Positions 51,676 through 60,649 of a stretch of DNA of 64,000 nucleotides are shown one piece after another. The notes under the pieces are model-generated. The model had not been told where the DNA came from. It ran no database searches and saw nothing but the letters and a program-made list of their open reading frames with translations. Position numbers and translations under genes: made by a program. Position 1 is the stretch's first letter, and each line of letters starts with the position of its first letter. Location of the stretch: assembly GCA_964503315.1 (NCBI GenBank), contig CAZCZL010000008.1, forward strand, positions 62,001 through 126,000, in the 5' to 3' direction. This DNA comes from FEB-12 sp964503315. GTDB lineage: Bacteria > Zixibacteria > MSB-5A5 > GN15 > FEB-12.

Positions 51676-54600
51676 ATGCGTCACAGCACCAGCATTCGAG
51701 TTATGTCCAACCTGCTTGTCATCTGCGCGCTCTGTTTATTGATCGCGGGAAGCGGCAGTGCATCATCCGCGAAAATTCAGCCGTTTACGGTTACCACTGA
51801 AGGAGTGGAGGCGAACGGGATCGAGACATCGGTCGCGCCGAATTTCTTCCTGGATCTGCGCGATGGCACCCATGAGCGGATGCTGGTTCTGCCAGTCTCG
51901 CCGTCCGAGTCAATTGAGTTGGAACTGCAACGCTTCAATATCCTCGCGCCGGATGTTCGGTTTGTCATTGGCGGGACGGATGAAGAGCTTCCGTCATCGG
52001 AAGTCGTTCTTTTTCGCGGGAAAGTCGCGGATGATCCCGGTTCGCTCTGCTATATCAGCGTCACACCCTCCGGCATGATCAATGGATTTGTTCAGTCGGT
52101 GAACGGACGTTATTCCATGTCCACGCCGCTGGAGGAAGGGACGATCGACCGCTCGAAAATGCTGGTCCGTGCGGTGGCCGGTGGCGGCGCGATGGAGCCG
52201 GAGAATTTCTGCGGTGTAGTGTACGACCCGAACGAAGTACTCAATTTCGAGCAGATGGTGCTGACTCCGAGCGATAACAAAGGTCCGCTGCTGTTCAATG
52301 TCGCGTTGGAGATGGACCAGGCGATGGTCAATATCTTCCCTTCAGTGAACGACTGTCGCGACTATGTCGTGCAGCTGCTCGGCGCGGTCAGTTCGATCTA
52401 TATCGACCAACTGCAGATACGCCTGGCGTTGCGCTACGCGCGGTTTTGGACCACTCCCCCGCCGTTCAACGCGTATGATCTGGGGGGCTTCCGCGATTGG
52501 TGGAAAGCCAATCAGGATGATTCCCATTTCGATATCGTCCATATGTTGTCCGGCGAGCGGACCACATCGTACGCCGGAGTTGCCTATATCACGAATACCT
52601 GTACGAACGATGCCTACGGTATTGATGCATTCCTCAACGGGAGTTTTGCGCATCCGCTTCGCTACCCGGACAACGGGAACTGGGATATCAATGTCGTGGC
52701 GCACGAGATGGGGCACAACCTTAGCACGCGCCACACGCATGATGACAGCCGCTATGTGCCGCTTATCGACAACTGCGGCAACGGCACGCCATCGATCGGC
52801 ACGATCATGAGTTACTGCCATACGCATCCCGGATACCAGATGAATATCGACCTCCGGATGCATCGCCGCGTGTACATGCTGGTGCGGAGCATTATCGATG
52901 CCGCGGGCTGTCATCCGTTCGACTGCAACGGCAACAACGTGAATGACTCGGTCGATATCGCGCTTGGCGCGAGTATCGATAGTAACCTCGATGGCATTCC
53001 GGATGAATGTCAGGACTGCAATTCAAATTCTGTTCTCGATCCGCAGGATATTGTATTGGGGGCGCCGGATGTCGACGGGAACGGTGTCCCTGATATGTGC
53101 GAGCCGGATTGTAACAGCAACGGATATCCGGACAGGGCCGAGACGGTGAATGGGCTGGCGGCTGATGATGACGGCGATTTCCAGCCGGATGACTGCAATC
53201 TCGATTGCAACAGCAACTCGATCATCGATTTCAATGAGATAAACGCGAACCTGACTTTGGATGTCAATCGCAACCGCATTCTCGACGGGTGCGAAGACTG
53301 CAACAGCAATGGCGTGGTCGACTGGCAGGACATGCAATACCAGCAATTCCTCTATGTCGGCGACCTGAGCCTTCCTGTCGGGACCGATGTTGGCGAGTAC
53401 CACGCGCAGAGCGGTGTGGTGAATCGCACTTCCGGCACCAGCATGGGGAGCATCTACGATGTCAAAATCAACCCGGCGAATCGCCTCGTGGCCTACAGCC
53501 CAATCAACTCCGGTGAGGTCTGGCAGTTCGACCCGATGACAGGGATCAGCAGTGTACTGGTTCCTTCCGGTACGCTCAGCTCACCCGGCGGATTGCTCTT
53601 CAAAGATATCAGCGGCACGCCGGAGCTTTTGGTATCGGATGTGGTTCTCAATCGGATCGCACGATTCAATCCGACCACGGGAGCGTTTATCGGGTACTTT
53701 GTCCCCGGCGGCGGCTCCTTGCTGAATCAGCCGATCGCCATGACAGTCGGCCCGGATGGCCACGTCTATGTCGCCAATTCCGGTAACAGTACCATCCGTA
53801 AACTTGACGGGACGACCGGAGCATCGATAAGCGTATTTGTGACGGCCGGTTCTGGCGGGCTCAGTTCGCCGCGTGGTTTGGTGTTCAATCCGGCGAACGG
53901 CAATCTTCTCGTGACGAGCTACAACACCGACCAGGTGCTTGAGTACAACGGTACGACCGGCGCGTTCGTCCGCGTCTTCAATGGCTCGTATCCGCCGCCG
54001 GATGAACCGTGGGGGATCATGATCGGCCCGAATGACAACGTCTATGTCGCCTCCGGCGGGACGGTAAAGCGGATATACGAGTATCACAAACTGTCCGGTC
54101 TCTACTATAGGGCTTTCGTTCGCGGTTCGGCCAACATGGATGATCCCACAGGATTCGATTTCATGCCGAGCTCATCGCTCGATCTCAACCAGAACTACAA
54201 ACTGGACGGATGCGAGGGGGGCGATATGGATGGCGACGGTGTCGCTGATTATCTGGACAACTGTCCGTCGATTCCCAATCCCAGCCAGACTGATTCGGAT
54301 GGGGATGGCGCTGGTGATGCCTGCGACAACTGTCTCGCGGTCGCGAATCCGGACCAACGCGATGTCGACGGTGACGGGCTCGGTGATGAGTGCGATGGCT
54401 GTCCGGCCAATCCAAATCCGACGCAGGCCGACACCGATGGTGATGGTCGACAAGATGCATGCGACAATTGTCCGACTGTCGCCAATGTCGTGCAGACCGA
54501 CAGCGATGCCGATCTGATCGGCGACGTGTGCGATCCGTGTGTGAATGACTACTACAACGACATTGATGGCGACGGCATTTGCGCCGATGTCGATAACTGC

Positions 54601-55845
54601 CCCAATGCATTCAATCCGGGTCAGGAAGACAGCGATTTTGATGGCAAGGGGGATCCGTGTGATTTCGAGGACGCCTTTATCGACACGGTCGCGACCTCGC
54701 TGACCAAACTGGCGGTCAAAAACAACGGCAATTTCGGCAACTCCGGTTCGCAGGGAGCGGGCGGCGCCAATATGGATTATTCACAGACCACGGACTGCAA
54801 TCCATCGGCCAATACCTACCTATACGAAGGCTCACCGGTGATCGGGTATCTATCCGGCACGGATACCGTGGTCGCGATGATGATCTTCAATAACAATCTC
54901 GTGGTCAATGTGTCGACCGGGAATCCGATGCAGGCGACCATTACGACGTCGGAATACGACAATTTCAGATCAGGAACGTTTGTCTCGCCGGACTCGGCTA
55001 TAGGTATCGAGATCGATTACTGGGCGCCGAAAGCGACCGACTCCAGTCAGTTCGTCATTCAAGCGACCAAAGTCTACTCGTTTGATGGTTCCATGCACAG
55101 CGGTGTGACCATCGGCGAAGTGGTAGATTGGGATATCCCATCCGATGTCAACGGGAACACCAGCGGCGTCGACGCGACCCGCAATCTGGTCTATCAGGTC
55201 GGTGTGGAATCGACCAACGAACCGGGTGAATGTCAGGATAACAACCTTCGCTATGGTGGAATGTCCTGGTTGGGCTATTACAAGAATGATACCTGCAACC
55301 TGATCACAACCGAGACCGCGCGCAACGGCTATACGCTTGACAACTCCACCTGGGTGTATCCGAACAACGGGTTTGTCCCGGAGCAGCTCTACACCAGAAT
55401 GCAGAACAGCGGTTTCACCTCGTACATTGGTGGGGCGACCGACCTGCACGCGGCGCTGACGTATCATCACAATCAATCGATCGGGCTGGGTGATACGATC
55501 GTCTACTATACCGCGCTGATATCGCTTCGTCAGGGATCAGTGGCGGCTATGCAGGCTGAACACGCGAAGGCCAAGGCCTGGATGGTCAATAATCTGCAGG
55601 CTTCGTGCATCACCAGTTGTTGTATCGGGACACGCGGGAATGTGAATAAGTCGGTATCCGAAACACCGGATCTGTCTGACCTGTCCTTGTTGATCGCCTA
55701 CTTGACACAGACGCCCAAGCCGACCCTGCAGTGTTTGGAAGAAGCCAATGTCAACGGGCTGGCCTCGATCGACATCTCCGACCTGTCGTTGTTGATCGCC
55801 TACCTGACGACGACGCCCAAGCCGACGCTGCCGAATTGTCCGTAA
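51676..55845 (+). CDS. Secreted M12B-type metallopeptidase with thrombospondin-3 and dockerin-like tail
   Basis: A 1389-aa secreted protein. Order: signal peptide (about 1-35), a propeptide/beta region (to 205), reprolysin-type catalytic domain with HEMGHNLSTRH (H343, E344, H347, H353) and Met-turn TIMSYC, a stretch of DCNSNG-type calcium loops (about 415-555), a propeller-like NHL-type region (about 588-828; YVANSGNSTIRKLDG), TSP3 repeats (about 850-995; DSDGDGAGDACDNC and three similar), a beta-sandwich-like region, and a C-terminal dockerin-like pair (about 1315-1389) with ANVNG and DLSDLSLLIAYL twice and final PNCP. The ATG at 51676 follows GAGGAA; one nine codons later is an alternative. 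It should be an active zinc enzyme. Confidence 0.88.
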   Translation: MRHSTSIRVMSNLLVICALCLLIAGSGSASSAKIQPFTVTTEGVEANGIETSVAPNFFLDLRDGTHERMLVLPVSPSESIELELQRFNILAPDVRFVIGGTDEELPSSEVVLFRGKVADDPGSLCYISVTPSGMINGFVQSVNGRYSMSTPLEEGTIDRSKMLVRAVAGGGAMEPENFCGVVYDPNEVLNFEQMVLTPSDNKGPLLFNVALEMDQAMVNIFPSVNDCRDYVVQLLGAVSSIYIDQLQIRLALRYARFWTTPPPFNAYDLGGFRDWWKANQDDSHFDIVHMLSGERTTSYAGVAYITNTCTNDAYGIDAFLNGSFAHPLRYPDNGNWDINVVAHEMGHNLSTRHTHDDSRYVPLIDNCGNGTPSIGTIMSYCHTHPGYQMNIDLRMHRRVYMLVRSIIDAAGCHPFDCNGNNVNDSVDIALGASIDSNLDGIPDECQDCNSNSVLDPQDIVLGAPDVDGNGVPDMCEPDCNSNGYPDRAETVNGLAADDDGDFQPDDCNLDCNSNSIIDFNEINANLTLDVNRNRILDGCEDCNSNGVVDWQDMQYQQFLYVGDLSLPVGTDVGEYHAQSGVVNRTSGTSMGSIYDVKINPANRLVAYSPINSGEVWQFDPMTGISSVLVPSGTLSSPGGLLFKDISGTPELLVSDVVLNRIARFNPTTGAFIGYFVPGGGSLLNQPIAMTVGPDGHVYVANSGNSTIRKLDGTTGASISVFVTAGSGGLSSPRGLVFNPANGNLLVTSYNTDQVLEYNGTTGAFVRVFNGSYPPPDEPWGIMIGPNDNVYVASGGTVKRIYEYHKLSGLYYRAFVRGSANMDDPTGFDFMPSSSLDLNQNYKLDGCEGGDMDGDGVADYLDNCPSIPNPSQTDSDGDGAGDACDNCLAVANPDQRDVDGDGLGDECDGCPANPNPTQADTDGDGRQDACDNCPTVANVVQTDSDADLIGDVCDPCVNDYYNDIDGDGICADVDNCPNAFNPGQEDSDFDGKGDPCDFEDAFIDTVATSLTKLAVKNNGNFGNSGSQGAGGANMDYSQTTDCNPSANTYLYEGSPVIGYLSGTDTVVAMMIFNNNLVVNVSTGNPMQATITTSEYDNFRSGTFVSPDSAIGIEIDYWAPKATDSSQFVIQATKVYSFDGSMHSGVTIGEVVDWDIPSDVNGNTSGVDATRNLVYQVGVESTNEPGECQDNNLRYGGMSWLGYYKNDTCNLITTETARNGYTLDNSTWVYPNNGFVPEQLYTRMQNSGFTSYIGGATDLHAALTYHHNQSIGLGDTIVYYTALISLRQGSVAAMQAEHAKAKAWMVNNLQASCITSCCIGTRGNVNKSVSETPDLSDLSLLIAYLTQTPKPTLQCLEEANVNGLASIDISDLSLLIAYLTTTPKPTLPNCP

Positions 55846-55876
55846 CGGGGTGATTCTTGGTTTGGTAAATCAATCA

Positions 55877-55907
55877 CGGCTGCCCCTTGACGGGCAGCCG
55901 TTTTTTT
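55877..55907 (+). terminator. Terminator after the M12B-like peptidase
   Basis: CGGCTGCCC and GGGCAGCCG form a nine-base stem with a six-base loop, followed by seven T. Confidence 0.94.
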
Positions 55908-55973
55908 GAGGCAAATTGGACAATTTTGATTATATTGCGCTACAGTAGTACCAACCGGTTTCTGGAGTATCCA

Positions 55974-57884
55974 ATGTTTCGCAAAGTCGCGACTATCGCC
56001 CTTTTCCTCACCGCTCTCGTTCTCCTGTCGTCAACCGCCAACGCCGAACAGACAAGCCAACACTGGCAACTGGTTCTCAGTTATGAGAACAGCTCGCTGA
56101 CCATTCGTCAGGCGGCCCCTATTGGGCTGACAGCCAAGAAGGTAGTCACGCCGGGTTTGGAGAGCGCGCCGGTCCGTCTGAGCTATTCCGCCGAGTGGCG
56201 CAATCAAGCGGGGGATGTGATCGCACAGGGGACGGTGGAGATCCCGGTCGGCATGCGAGCCGCCTTTGTCGAGAGACAACCCTGTCAGGTCGTGATTCCG
56301 GAAGCAGGAATGATCGTGGTCAGAGCACAAGGGCCACTTGAGTCACTAGCGCCGACTTCGCTCACGTTGAGCTCTTCTGCCGCGCCACAGATGAACCAGC
56401 CGGGTCTGGAGATCCCGGCGGCATTTCAGTTTCAGCGGAAAACTTTCCCGATCGATATCCGACAGCCGCGGCCGATGCAGGGCCCGGTCAGTGTGACCAA
56501 ACTTCGCGACACCGGCCCGGATCAGAATCGTCTGACCTTGGTGGTGCTCGGTGATGGCTACACCGCGGCCACGCTCGCTACAGGTATCTTTACCACTCAC
56601 ACGAACGCGTTGATGACCGCATTCAATGCCACGCCGCCGTGGAACGACATGTTCCAGGGGACGAATGTTTATCGGATCAATGTCGAGAGCAATGAAAATG
56701 GCGCCGATCAGGATCCGCAGGGGACCTTCAGGGACACCTATTTCAATTCGAGTTTTTGGGTGAACGGCATCGAGCGACTGCTCGCCATCAATCAGACCGG
56801 TTATGACCGTGCGGTTGCCGCGGCTGACGCGATGGTTGGAGTTGGCATGTGGGACCAACTGATCGTACTCGTTAACTCCACCAAATATGGCGGATCGGGT
56901 GGGTCGATTGTCGTTCTCTCCGCGCACAGTTCCGGGCCGCAGGTCATCCTGCACGAGTTGGGACACACGTACGCCGATCTGGCGGATGAATATACCTCCG
57001 CCTATCCGGGTTTTCCACCGGGTGACCCGGAAGCGAATGTTGATTATGATGCTTCAGGCGCAGGACTCAAGTGGCTTCCGTGGGTCGAGGCCGGTACGCC
57101 GCTTCCTACGCCCGATATCTCGACCTGGTACAACTCGGTTGGCACGTTCGAGGGCGCGCGATATCTGACGACAGGCATCTATCGTCCGTCGCATAATTGC
57201 CTGATGCGCTCGCTGGGTATACCGCTTGATCCGGTCTGCAAGGAAGCGCACCTTCGCACGTTTTTTGATAGAACCAGTCTCATTGATGCCGCAACGCCGG
57301 CAGTTGGTGGAAGCAGCAAGGTTACGTTTGGTGGGATCGACTTCACGGTCGACCCGATACCCTTCCCCGGACTTCAGTATCAGTGGAAGATCAATTCGAC
57401 GATCCTGCCGGAGACCGATTCCACTCTCAATCTGACCTGGCGCGAGTGGCATGATCTTGGCGTTGCGCCGGGGAGTGATCTGGTGTTGACGATCAGTTAT
57501 CCGACCAGTCTGATGCGGTTGAGCACGGTCTCGACGCAATATGCGTGGGATCTGCAACCGGACTGCAACGGGAACGGCATCACCGATGCTACGGATATCG
57601 CCTCGCATTTCTCAGCAGATGCCAATTTCAACGGCATTCCGGATGAGTGCGATGCGATGATCTGCTGTGAAGGGACGACCGGGAATGTCAATCTGTCCGG
57701 TGGTGTCGATATCTCTGATCTGTCGATCATGATATCGTATCTGACGGTCATGCCGCGCCCGGGATTGGCGTGTGAAGCCGAGGCTAACGTTAATGCCGCG
57801 GATGGCATAGACTTGTCTGATCTGTCATTGCTGATAAGTTATCTGGTAACTACTCCGCAGTCGGCGCTGCCGAACTGCCCGTGA
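55974..57884 (+). CDS. Secreted M64-type metallopeptidase with dockerin-like tail
   Basis: A 636-aa secreted protein. The ATG at 55974 follows GGAG and gives a signal peptide (FRKVATIALFLTALVLLSSTANA). The core matches the IgA-peptidase M64 family: LTLVVLGDGYTAATLATG, FNATPPWNDMFQGTNVYRI, and the zinc motif HELGHTYADLADEY (327-340). After a beta-rich region a calcium loop (DCNGNGITDATDIASHFSADANFNGIPDECD) leads to the same dockerin-like pair as in the M12B-like neighbour (GNVN...DISDLSIMISYL, ANVN...DLSDLSLLISYL, ending PNCP). Likely released or anchored at the surface. Confidence 0.9.
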   Translation: MFRKVATIALFLTALVLLSSTANAEQTSQHWQLVLSYENSSLTIRQAAPIGLTAKKVVTPGLESAPVRLSYSAEWRNQAGDVIAQGTVEIPVGMRAAFVERQPCQVVIPEAGMIVVRAQGPLESLAPTSLTLSSSAAPQMNQPGLEIPAAFQFQRKTFPIDIRQPRPMQGPVSVTKLRDTGPDQNRLTLVVLGDGYTAATLATGIFTTHTNALMTAFNATPPWNDMFQGTNVYRINVESNENGADQDPQGTFRDTYFNSSFWVNGIERLLAINQTGYDRAVAAADAMVGVGMWDQLIVLVNSTKYGGSGGSIVVLSAHSSGPQVILHELGHTYADLADEYTSAYPGFPPGDPEANVDYDASGAGLKWLPWVEAGTPLPTPDISTWYNSVGTFEGARYLTTGIYRPSHNCLMRSLGIPLDPVCKEAHLRTFFDRTSLIDAATPAVGGSSKVTFGGIDFTVDPIPFPGLQYQWKINSTILPETDSTLNLTWREWHDLGVAPGSDLVLTISYPTSLMRLSTVSTQYAWDLQPDCNGNGITDATDIASHFSADANFNGIPDECDAMICCEGTTGNVNLSGGVDISDLSIMISYLTVMPRPGLACEAEANVNAADGIDLSDLSLLISYLVTTPQSALPNCP

Positions 57885-57906
57885 GTGTGGCATACGACAG
57901 ATATCA

Positions 57907-57942
57907 CCCCGAAGTAGAATCACTACTTCGGGGTATTCTTTT
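57907..57942 (+). terminator. Terminator after the M64 peptidase
   Basis: CCCCGAAGTAG and CTACTTCGGGG form an 11-base stem with a five-base loop; the tail TATTCTTTT is T-rich but broken. Confidence 0.8.
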
Positions 57943-57993
57943 GAATCACCGTCCCGGCGCGGGGCTTGACAGTGGGACTCAAATGACTAATTT

Positions 57994-58001
57994 GGTATGA
58001 T
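57994..58001 (+). promoter_or_regulatory. Extended -10 promoter for the ferritin-like gene
   Basis: TATGAT (57996-58001) is preceded by TGG (57993-57995 region), an extended -10. The -35 position is poor; a perfect TTGACA at 57966-57971 is too far (24 bases) to pair with it. Tentative. Confidence 0.4.
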
Positions 58002-58048
58002 ATATCGATATTCGACAATGAGATGAATTGACATAGAGGTAACAGACC

Positions 58049-58537
58049 ATGACACCGGTGAATCCTGACGTCCTGATGGCCCTCAACGCGGGGATCCAAT
58101 CAGAAACCGCGGCCTACGTGTTTTATATCGAAGCATCCAAGAAAACTCAGGCGAAGCAGTTCAAGGATGTACTCGAGCGACTGGCGATGGAAGAGAAGAT
58201 GCATTTCCAGATTCTCGAGGGGCAGCACCACTCCCTCATTCGCTCGGAGAAGTGGATCAGCACCGCCGACGCGCTCAAAACCGAAGGGCTACCTGAGATC
58301 GGCGAAGAGATGAATGAGACTCATCGCGAACTGATCAAAGAGGTTCAGGCGGCCAACACCGTCAAAACGATCCTTGAGATCGCCTACCGTTTGGAAGAAG
58401 AGGCGTTTGAACTGTTCGACCGTCAGGCCAGCCGGACAACGTCGCCCGAAGGAAAAAAGATCTTCAATGATCTGGCGAAGTTCGAGGAAGGGCATATGCG
58501 GCTGATCCAGGAGATGATGAAGAAGTTCGCTGTCTGA
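58049..58537 (+). CDS. Ferritin-like diiron protein
   Basis: A 162-aa four-helix protein of the rubrerythrin/ferritin-like group. Metal-type ligands are at E19 (QSETAAYVFY), EEK-MH (ERLAMEEKMHFQIL), a third helix (YRLEEEAFELF) and a fourth (FEEGHMRLI); no rubredoxin tail. Likely to detoxify peroxide or handle iron. AGAGG lies before the ATG. Its neighbour on the other side of a membrane-protein gene is the flavodiiron protein, which suits an oxygen-protection role. Confidence 0.86.
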   Translation: MTPVNPDVLMALNAGIQSETAAYVFYIEASKKTQAKQFKDVLERLAMEEKMHFQILEGQHHSLIRSEKWISTADALKTEGLPEIGEEMNETHRELIKEVQAANTVKTILEIAYRLEEEAFELFDRQASRTTSPEGKKIFNDLAKFEEGHMRLIQEMMKKFAV

Positions 58538-58561
58538 CGCGAGTTTTTGTCAAGAGTGTAA

Positions 58562-58592
58562 GGCCGGAAGCTAATGCTCCCGGCCTCTTCTT
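58562..58592 (+). terminator. Terminator after the ferritin-like gene
   Basis: GGCCGG-A-AGC pairs with GCT-C-CCGGCC (one mismatch) around a four-base loop; TCTTCTT follows, so the tail is weak. Confidence 0.6.
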
Positions 58593-58615
58593 ATGCTTGC
58601 TATTAGTAGGAAGCG

Positions 58616-59257
58616 TTATCCAAGGGTCCGGCGATAGGACCACCAGAAGGCCACACCATACAACGCCAGCCCGAGAAACAGCAACGGATACCAGTAGGGG
58701 TCGGGCATCGTGCCGGATAGGACGTTGTCAGCGTCGCGAAGAAACGAGTAAAGGATCACTGCTGTAGCGACAAGCGCAAGGATCCAAGTGGTCGGCATAC
58801 AACGGAACCGTCGATTCCGTTTGTAGAGTCGTGTCAGCAGAATTCCCACGTAGATCATCAGCGCGGAGACCAGAACCGGGGCGATGACCGGCCCGACCCA
58901 GGGGGCGGGAATAAGAAAGAGAATGTCGAAATCAGTGAGGGTGAGCGGCCAGTCGATCATGACCTTCAGCCAGACATAGTAAAAGATATCCCAGACCCCG
59001 AAGAGGAAGATGAACCAACCGAAGCGTTCCCACCGTTCGCGTCCCAACATCCCGGCCACGGTAATAAGCATTACGATAGTCGCGAACTCCCGCCCGATCT
59101 CTACCGCCTGATGCTGGTGGGTGAAGGCTTTGAGGATAACGCTGAATCCTTCGGGATAGTAAATGGCACGAAGGTAGACGACGACCGCCGACTCGACCGC
59201 GGCCATCGCCACGGCAAAGAGAAACGCGAGTCCCAACCTGCTCGGGTAATGTGTCAT
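58616..59257 (-). CDS. Multi-pass membrane protein, unknown
   Basis: A 213-aa protein with six to seven hydrophobic segments and Trp-rich loops (RERWERFGWFIFLFGVWDIFYYVWLK). I chose the ATG at 59257; the in-frame extension beyond it would run over the terminator of the next gene. No family recognised. The last helix ends in WWSYRRTLG. It is not clearly part of an operon. Confidence 0.65.
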   Translation of the reverse strand: MTHYPSRLGLAFLFAVAMAAVESAVVVYLRAIYYPEGFSVILKAFTHQHQAVEIGREFATIVMLITVAGMLGRERWERFGWFIFLFGVWDIFYYVWLKVMIDWPLTLTDFDILFLIPAPWVGPVIAPVLVSALMIYVGILLTRLYKRNRRFRCMPTTWILALVATAVILYSFLRDADNVLSGTMPDPYWYPLLFLGLALYGVAFWWSYRRTLG

Positions 59258-59272
59258 AACCGTTATACGAAG

Positions 59273-59301
59273 AAAACGGCAGGAGGGTGACTCCTGCCGT
59301 T
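59273..59301 (-). terminator. Terminator after the flavodiiron gene
   Basis: AACGGCAGGAG and CTCCTGCCGTT form an 11-base stem with a five-base loop; on the minus strand TTTTCTTC follows. Confidence 0.88.
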
Positions 59302-59324
59302 CTGAATTCAGGCGAGTGGGGTTG

Positions 59325-60542
59325 TCAGGCTTTGACCGCGGCTTTATCAGCCACTTCGGCGCCGCGGAAGAAGGCACCGATATTCTCGGCGAACGTCTTC
59401 ACCTCGGCCATCTCAGTGTCCGATGGGATCAGGCGGGCTTTGAGCGGCTCAGGATAAACCTTCAGTTTCAGGCCGGCGAGGCGATCCAGCACCAGTTTCG
59501 GCGCTTCACCACCCCATCCGTAGGAGCCGAAGGCGGCGGCTTTTTTGCCGAGGCTGTAGACGGTGGAGAAAAGCGAGAGGAAATCCCAAACCGGCTTGGG
59601 AGCGTCGCCATTGAATGTCGGTGTTCCAACTACCACCGCGATCGAGCGTTCGATCTCTTCGCGGATATCATCTGCTGAGGTCTGCGTGATATCGATAAGC
59701 TTGCTCTCGAAACCGAGCGCGGTCAGATGTTTAACCATGGCTTCGGCCAACAAGCCGGTGTTACCGTAGTTGGTGGCATAAAAGACCGGGACGCGTTCGG
59801 CGCCAGCTGTTTTGTCGACTGACCAGGCTTTGTAGCGCTCAAGATAACTTTTCACATTGGTGCGAAGCACCGGACCATGCGAGGTACCGATCATCGCGAT
59901 ATCGAGCGTGTCAAGTTTCGGCAGGGATTTCCGCATATAGCCGGTGAACGGGCGCATGATGCAATCGAAGTAGTACTTCACTTCCCAGTCGAGGTCGCCT
60001 GTCTGCTGGTCATCCCAGATAGAATCACCGGCGATATGCGCGGCAAAACCGTCGCAGGAGAAAAGGATCTTCGCCTCCGGCAGATACTCCATCATGGTGT
60101 CGGGCCAGTGCATGTATGGAAGAACTTTGAAAACGAGCTTTTTGCCGCCGAGGTCGAGCGTCTGGTCATCCTTCACGCCGACGATCTTTGCTTCCATGTT
60201 GATCGTGCTTTTGACAAACGGGACCGCCGAAGCGGAGCAGTAGATCTCAAGTTTCGGACAGCGACGGAGCAATTCGACGATCGCGCCGCTATGGTCAGGC
60301 TCGGTGTGATTGACGATGAGATAGTCGATGGATTCGATCGGCACCAGTTTCGCCAACTTCTCAAAGTACTCCTCGGAGAACTGTTTCTTGACCGTATCGA
60401 TAAGGGCGATCTTCTCCCCTTTGACCAGGTAGGCGTTGTACGTAGTCCCCTGCTTGGTCTCCATGACGATATCAAAGATCCTGAGATCCGGGTCCTTGAC
60501 CCCGACCCACCAGACGTTATCCGCCAATTGCACAGTATTCAT
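59325..60542 (-). CDS. Flavodiiron protein (FprA family)
   Basis: Reduces oxygen to water or NO to nitrous oxide in oxygen-sensitive bacteria. The 405-aa protein has an N-terminal beta-lactamase-like diiron domain with H79-x-E81-x-D83-H84 (NHTEPDHSG), H145 (PYMHWPD), D164 (FSCDGF) and H222 (TSHGP), and a C-terminal flavodoxin domain (FYATNYGNTGLLAEAMV, VVGTPTFNGDAP, FGSYGWGGEAPK). All metal ligands are present. The ATG at 60542 follows GAGGAA; an upstream TTG/other start would add 16 residues unlike the family. A promoter lies just upstream. Confidence 0.95.
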   Translation of the reverse strand: MNTVQLADNVWWVGVKDPDLRIFDIVMETKQGTTYNAYLVKGEKIALIDTVKKQFSEEYFEKLAKLVPIESIDYLIVNHTEPDHSGAIVELLRRCPKLEIYCSASAVPFVKSTINMEAKIVGVKDDQTLDLGGKKLVFKVLPYMHWPDTMMEYLPEAKILFSCDGFAAHIAGDSIWDDQQTGDLDWEVKYYFDCIMRPFTGYMRKSLPKLDTLDIAMIGTSHGPVLRTNVKSYLERYKAWSVDKTAGAERVPVFYATNYGNTGLLAEAMVKHLTALGFESKLIDITQTSADDIREEIERSIAVVVGTPTFNGDAPKPVWDFLSLFSTVYSLGKKAAAFGSYGWGGEAPKLVLDRLAGLKLKVYPEPLKARLIPSDTEMAEVKTFAENIGAFFRGAEVADKAAVKA

Positions 60543-60572
60543 TCGATAATTCCTCTGTTGAAACGAATATCG

Positions 60573-60600
60573 AATATACACAACCGCCAAGATTGGGCAA
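60573..60600 (-). promoter_or_regulatory. Promoter of the flavodiiron gene
   Basis: On the minus strand TTGCCC (60600-60595) and TATATT (60578-60573) are 16 bases apart. The start of transcription would fall near 60566, giving a leader of about 24 bases. Confidence 0.55.
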
Positions 60601-60649
60601 GGGTGCCCGAAAGAGAGAGAAAAATGGTGAATTCTGACCGCAATATCGG

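Noticed and set aside
57966..57971. TTGACA before the ferritin-like gene as -35
   Set aside because: The nearest -10 is 24 bases away, too far for a normal promoter.
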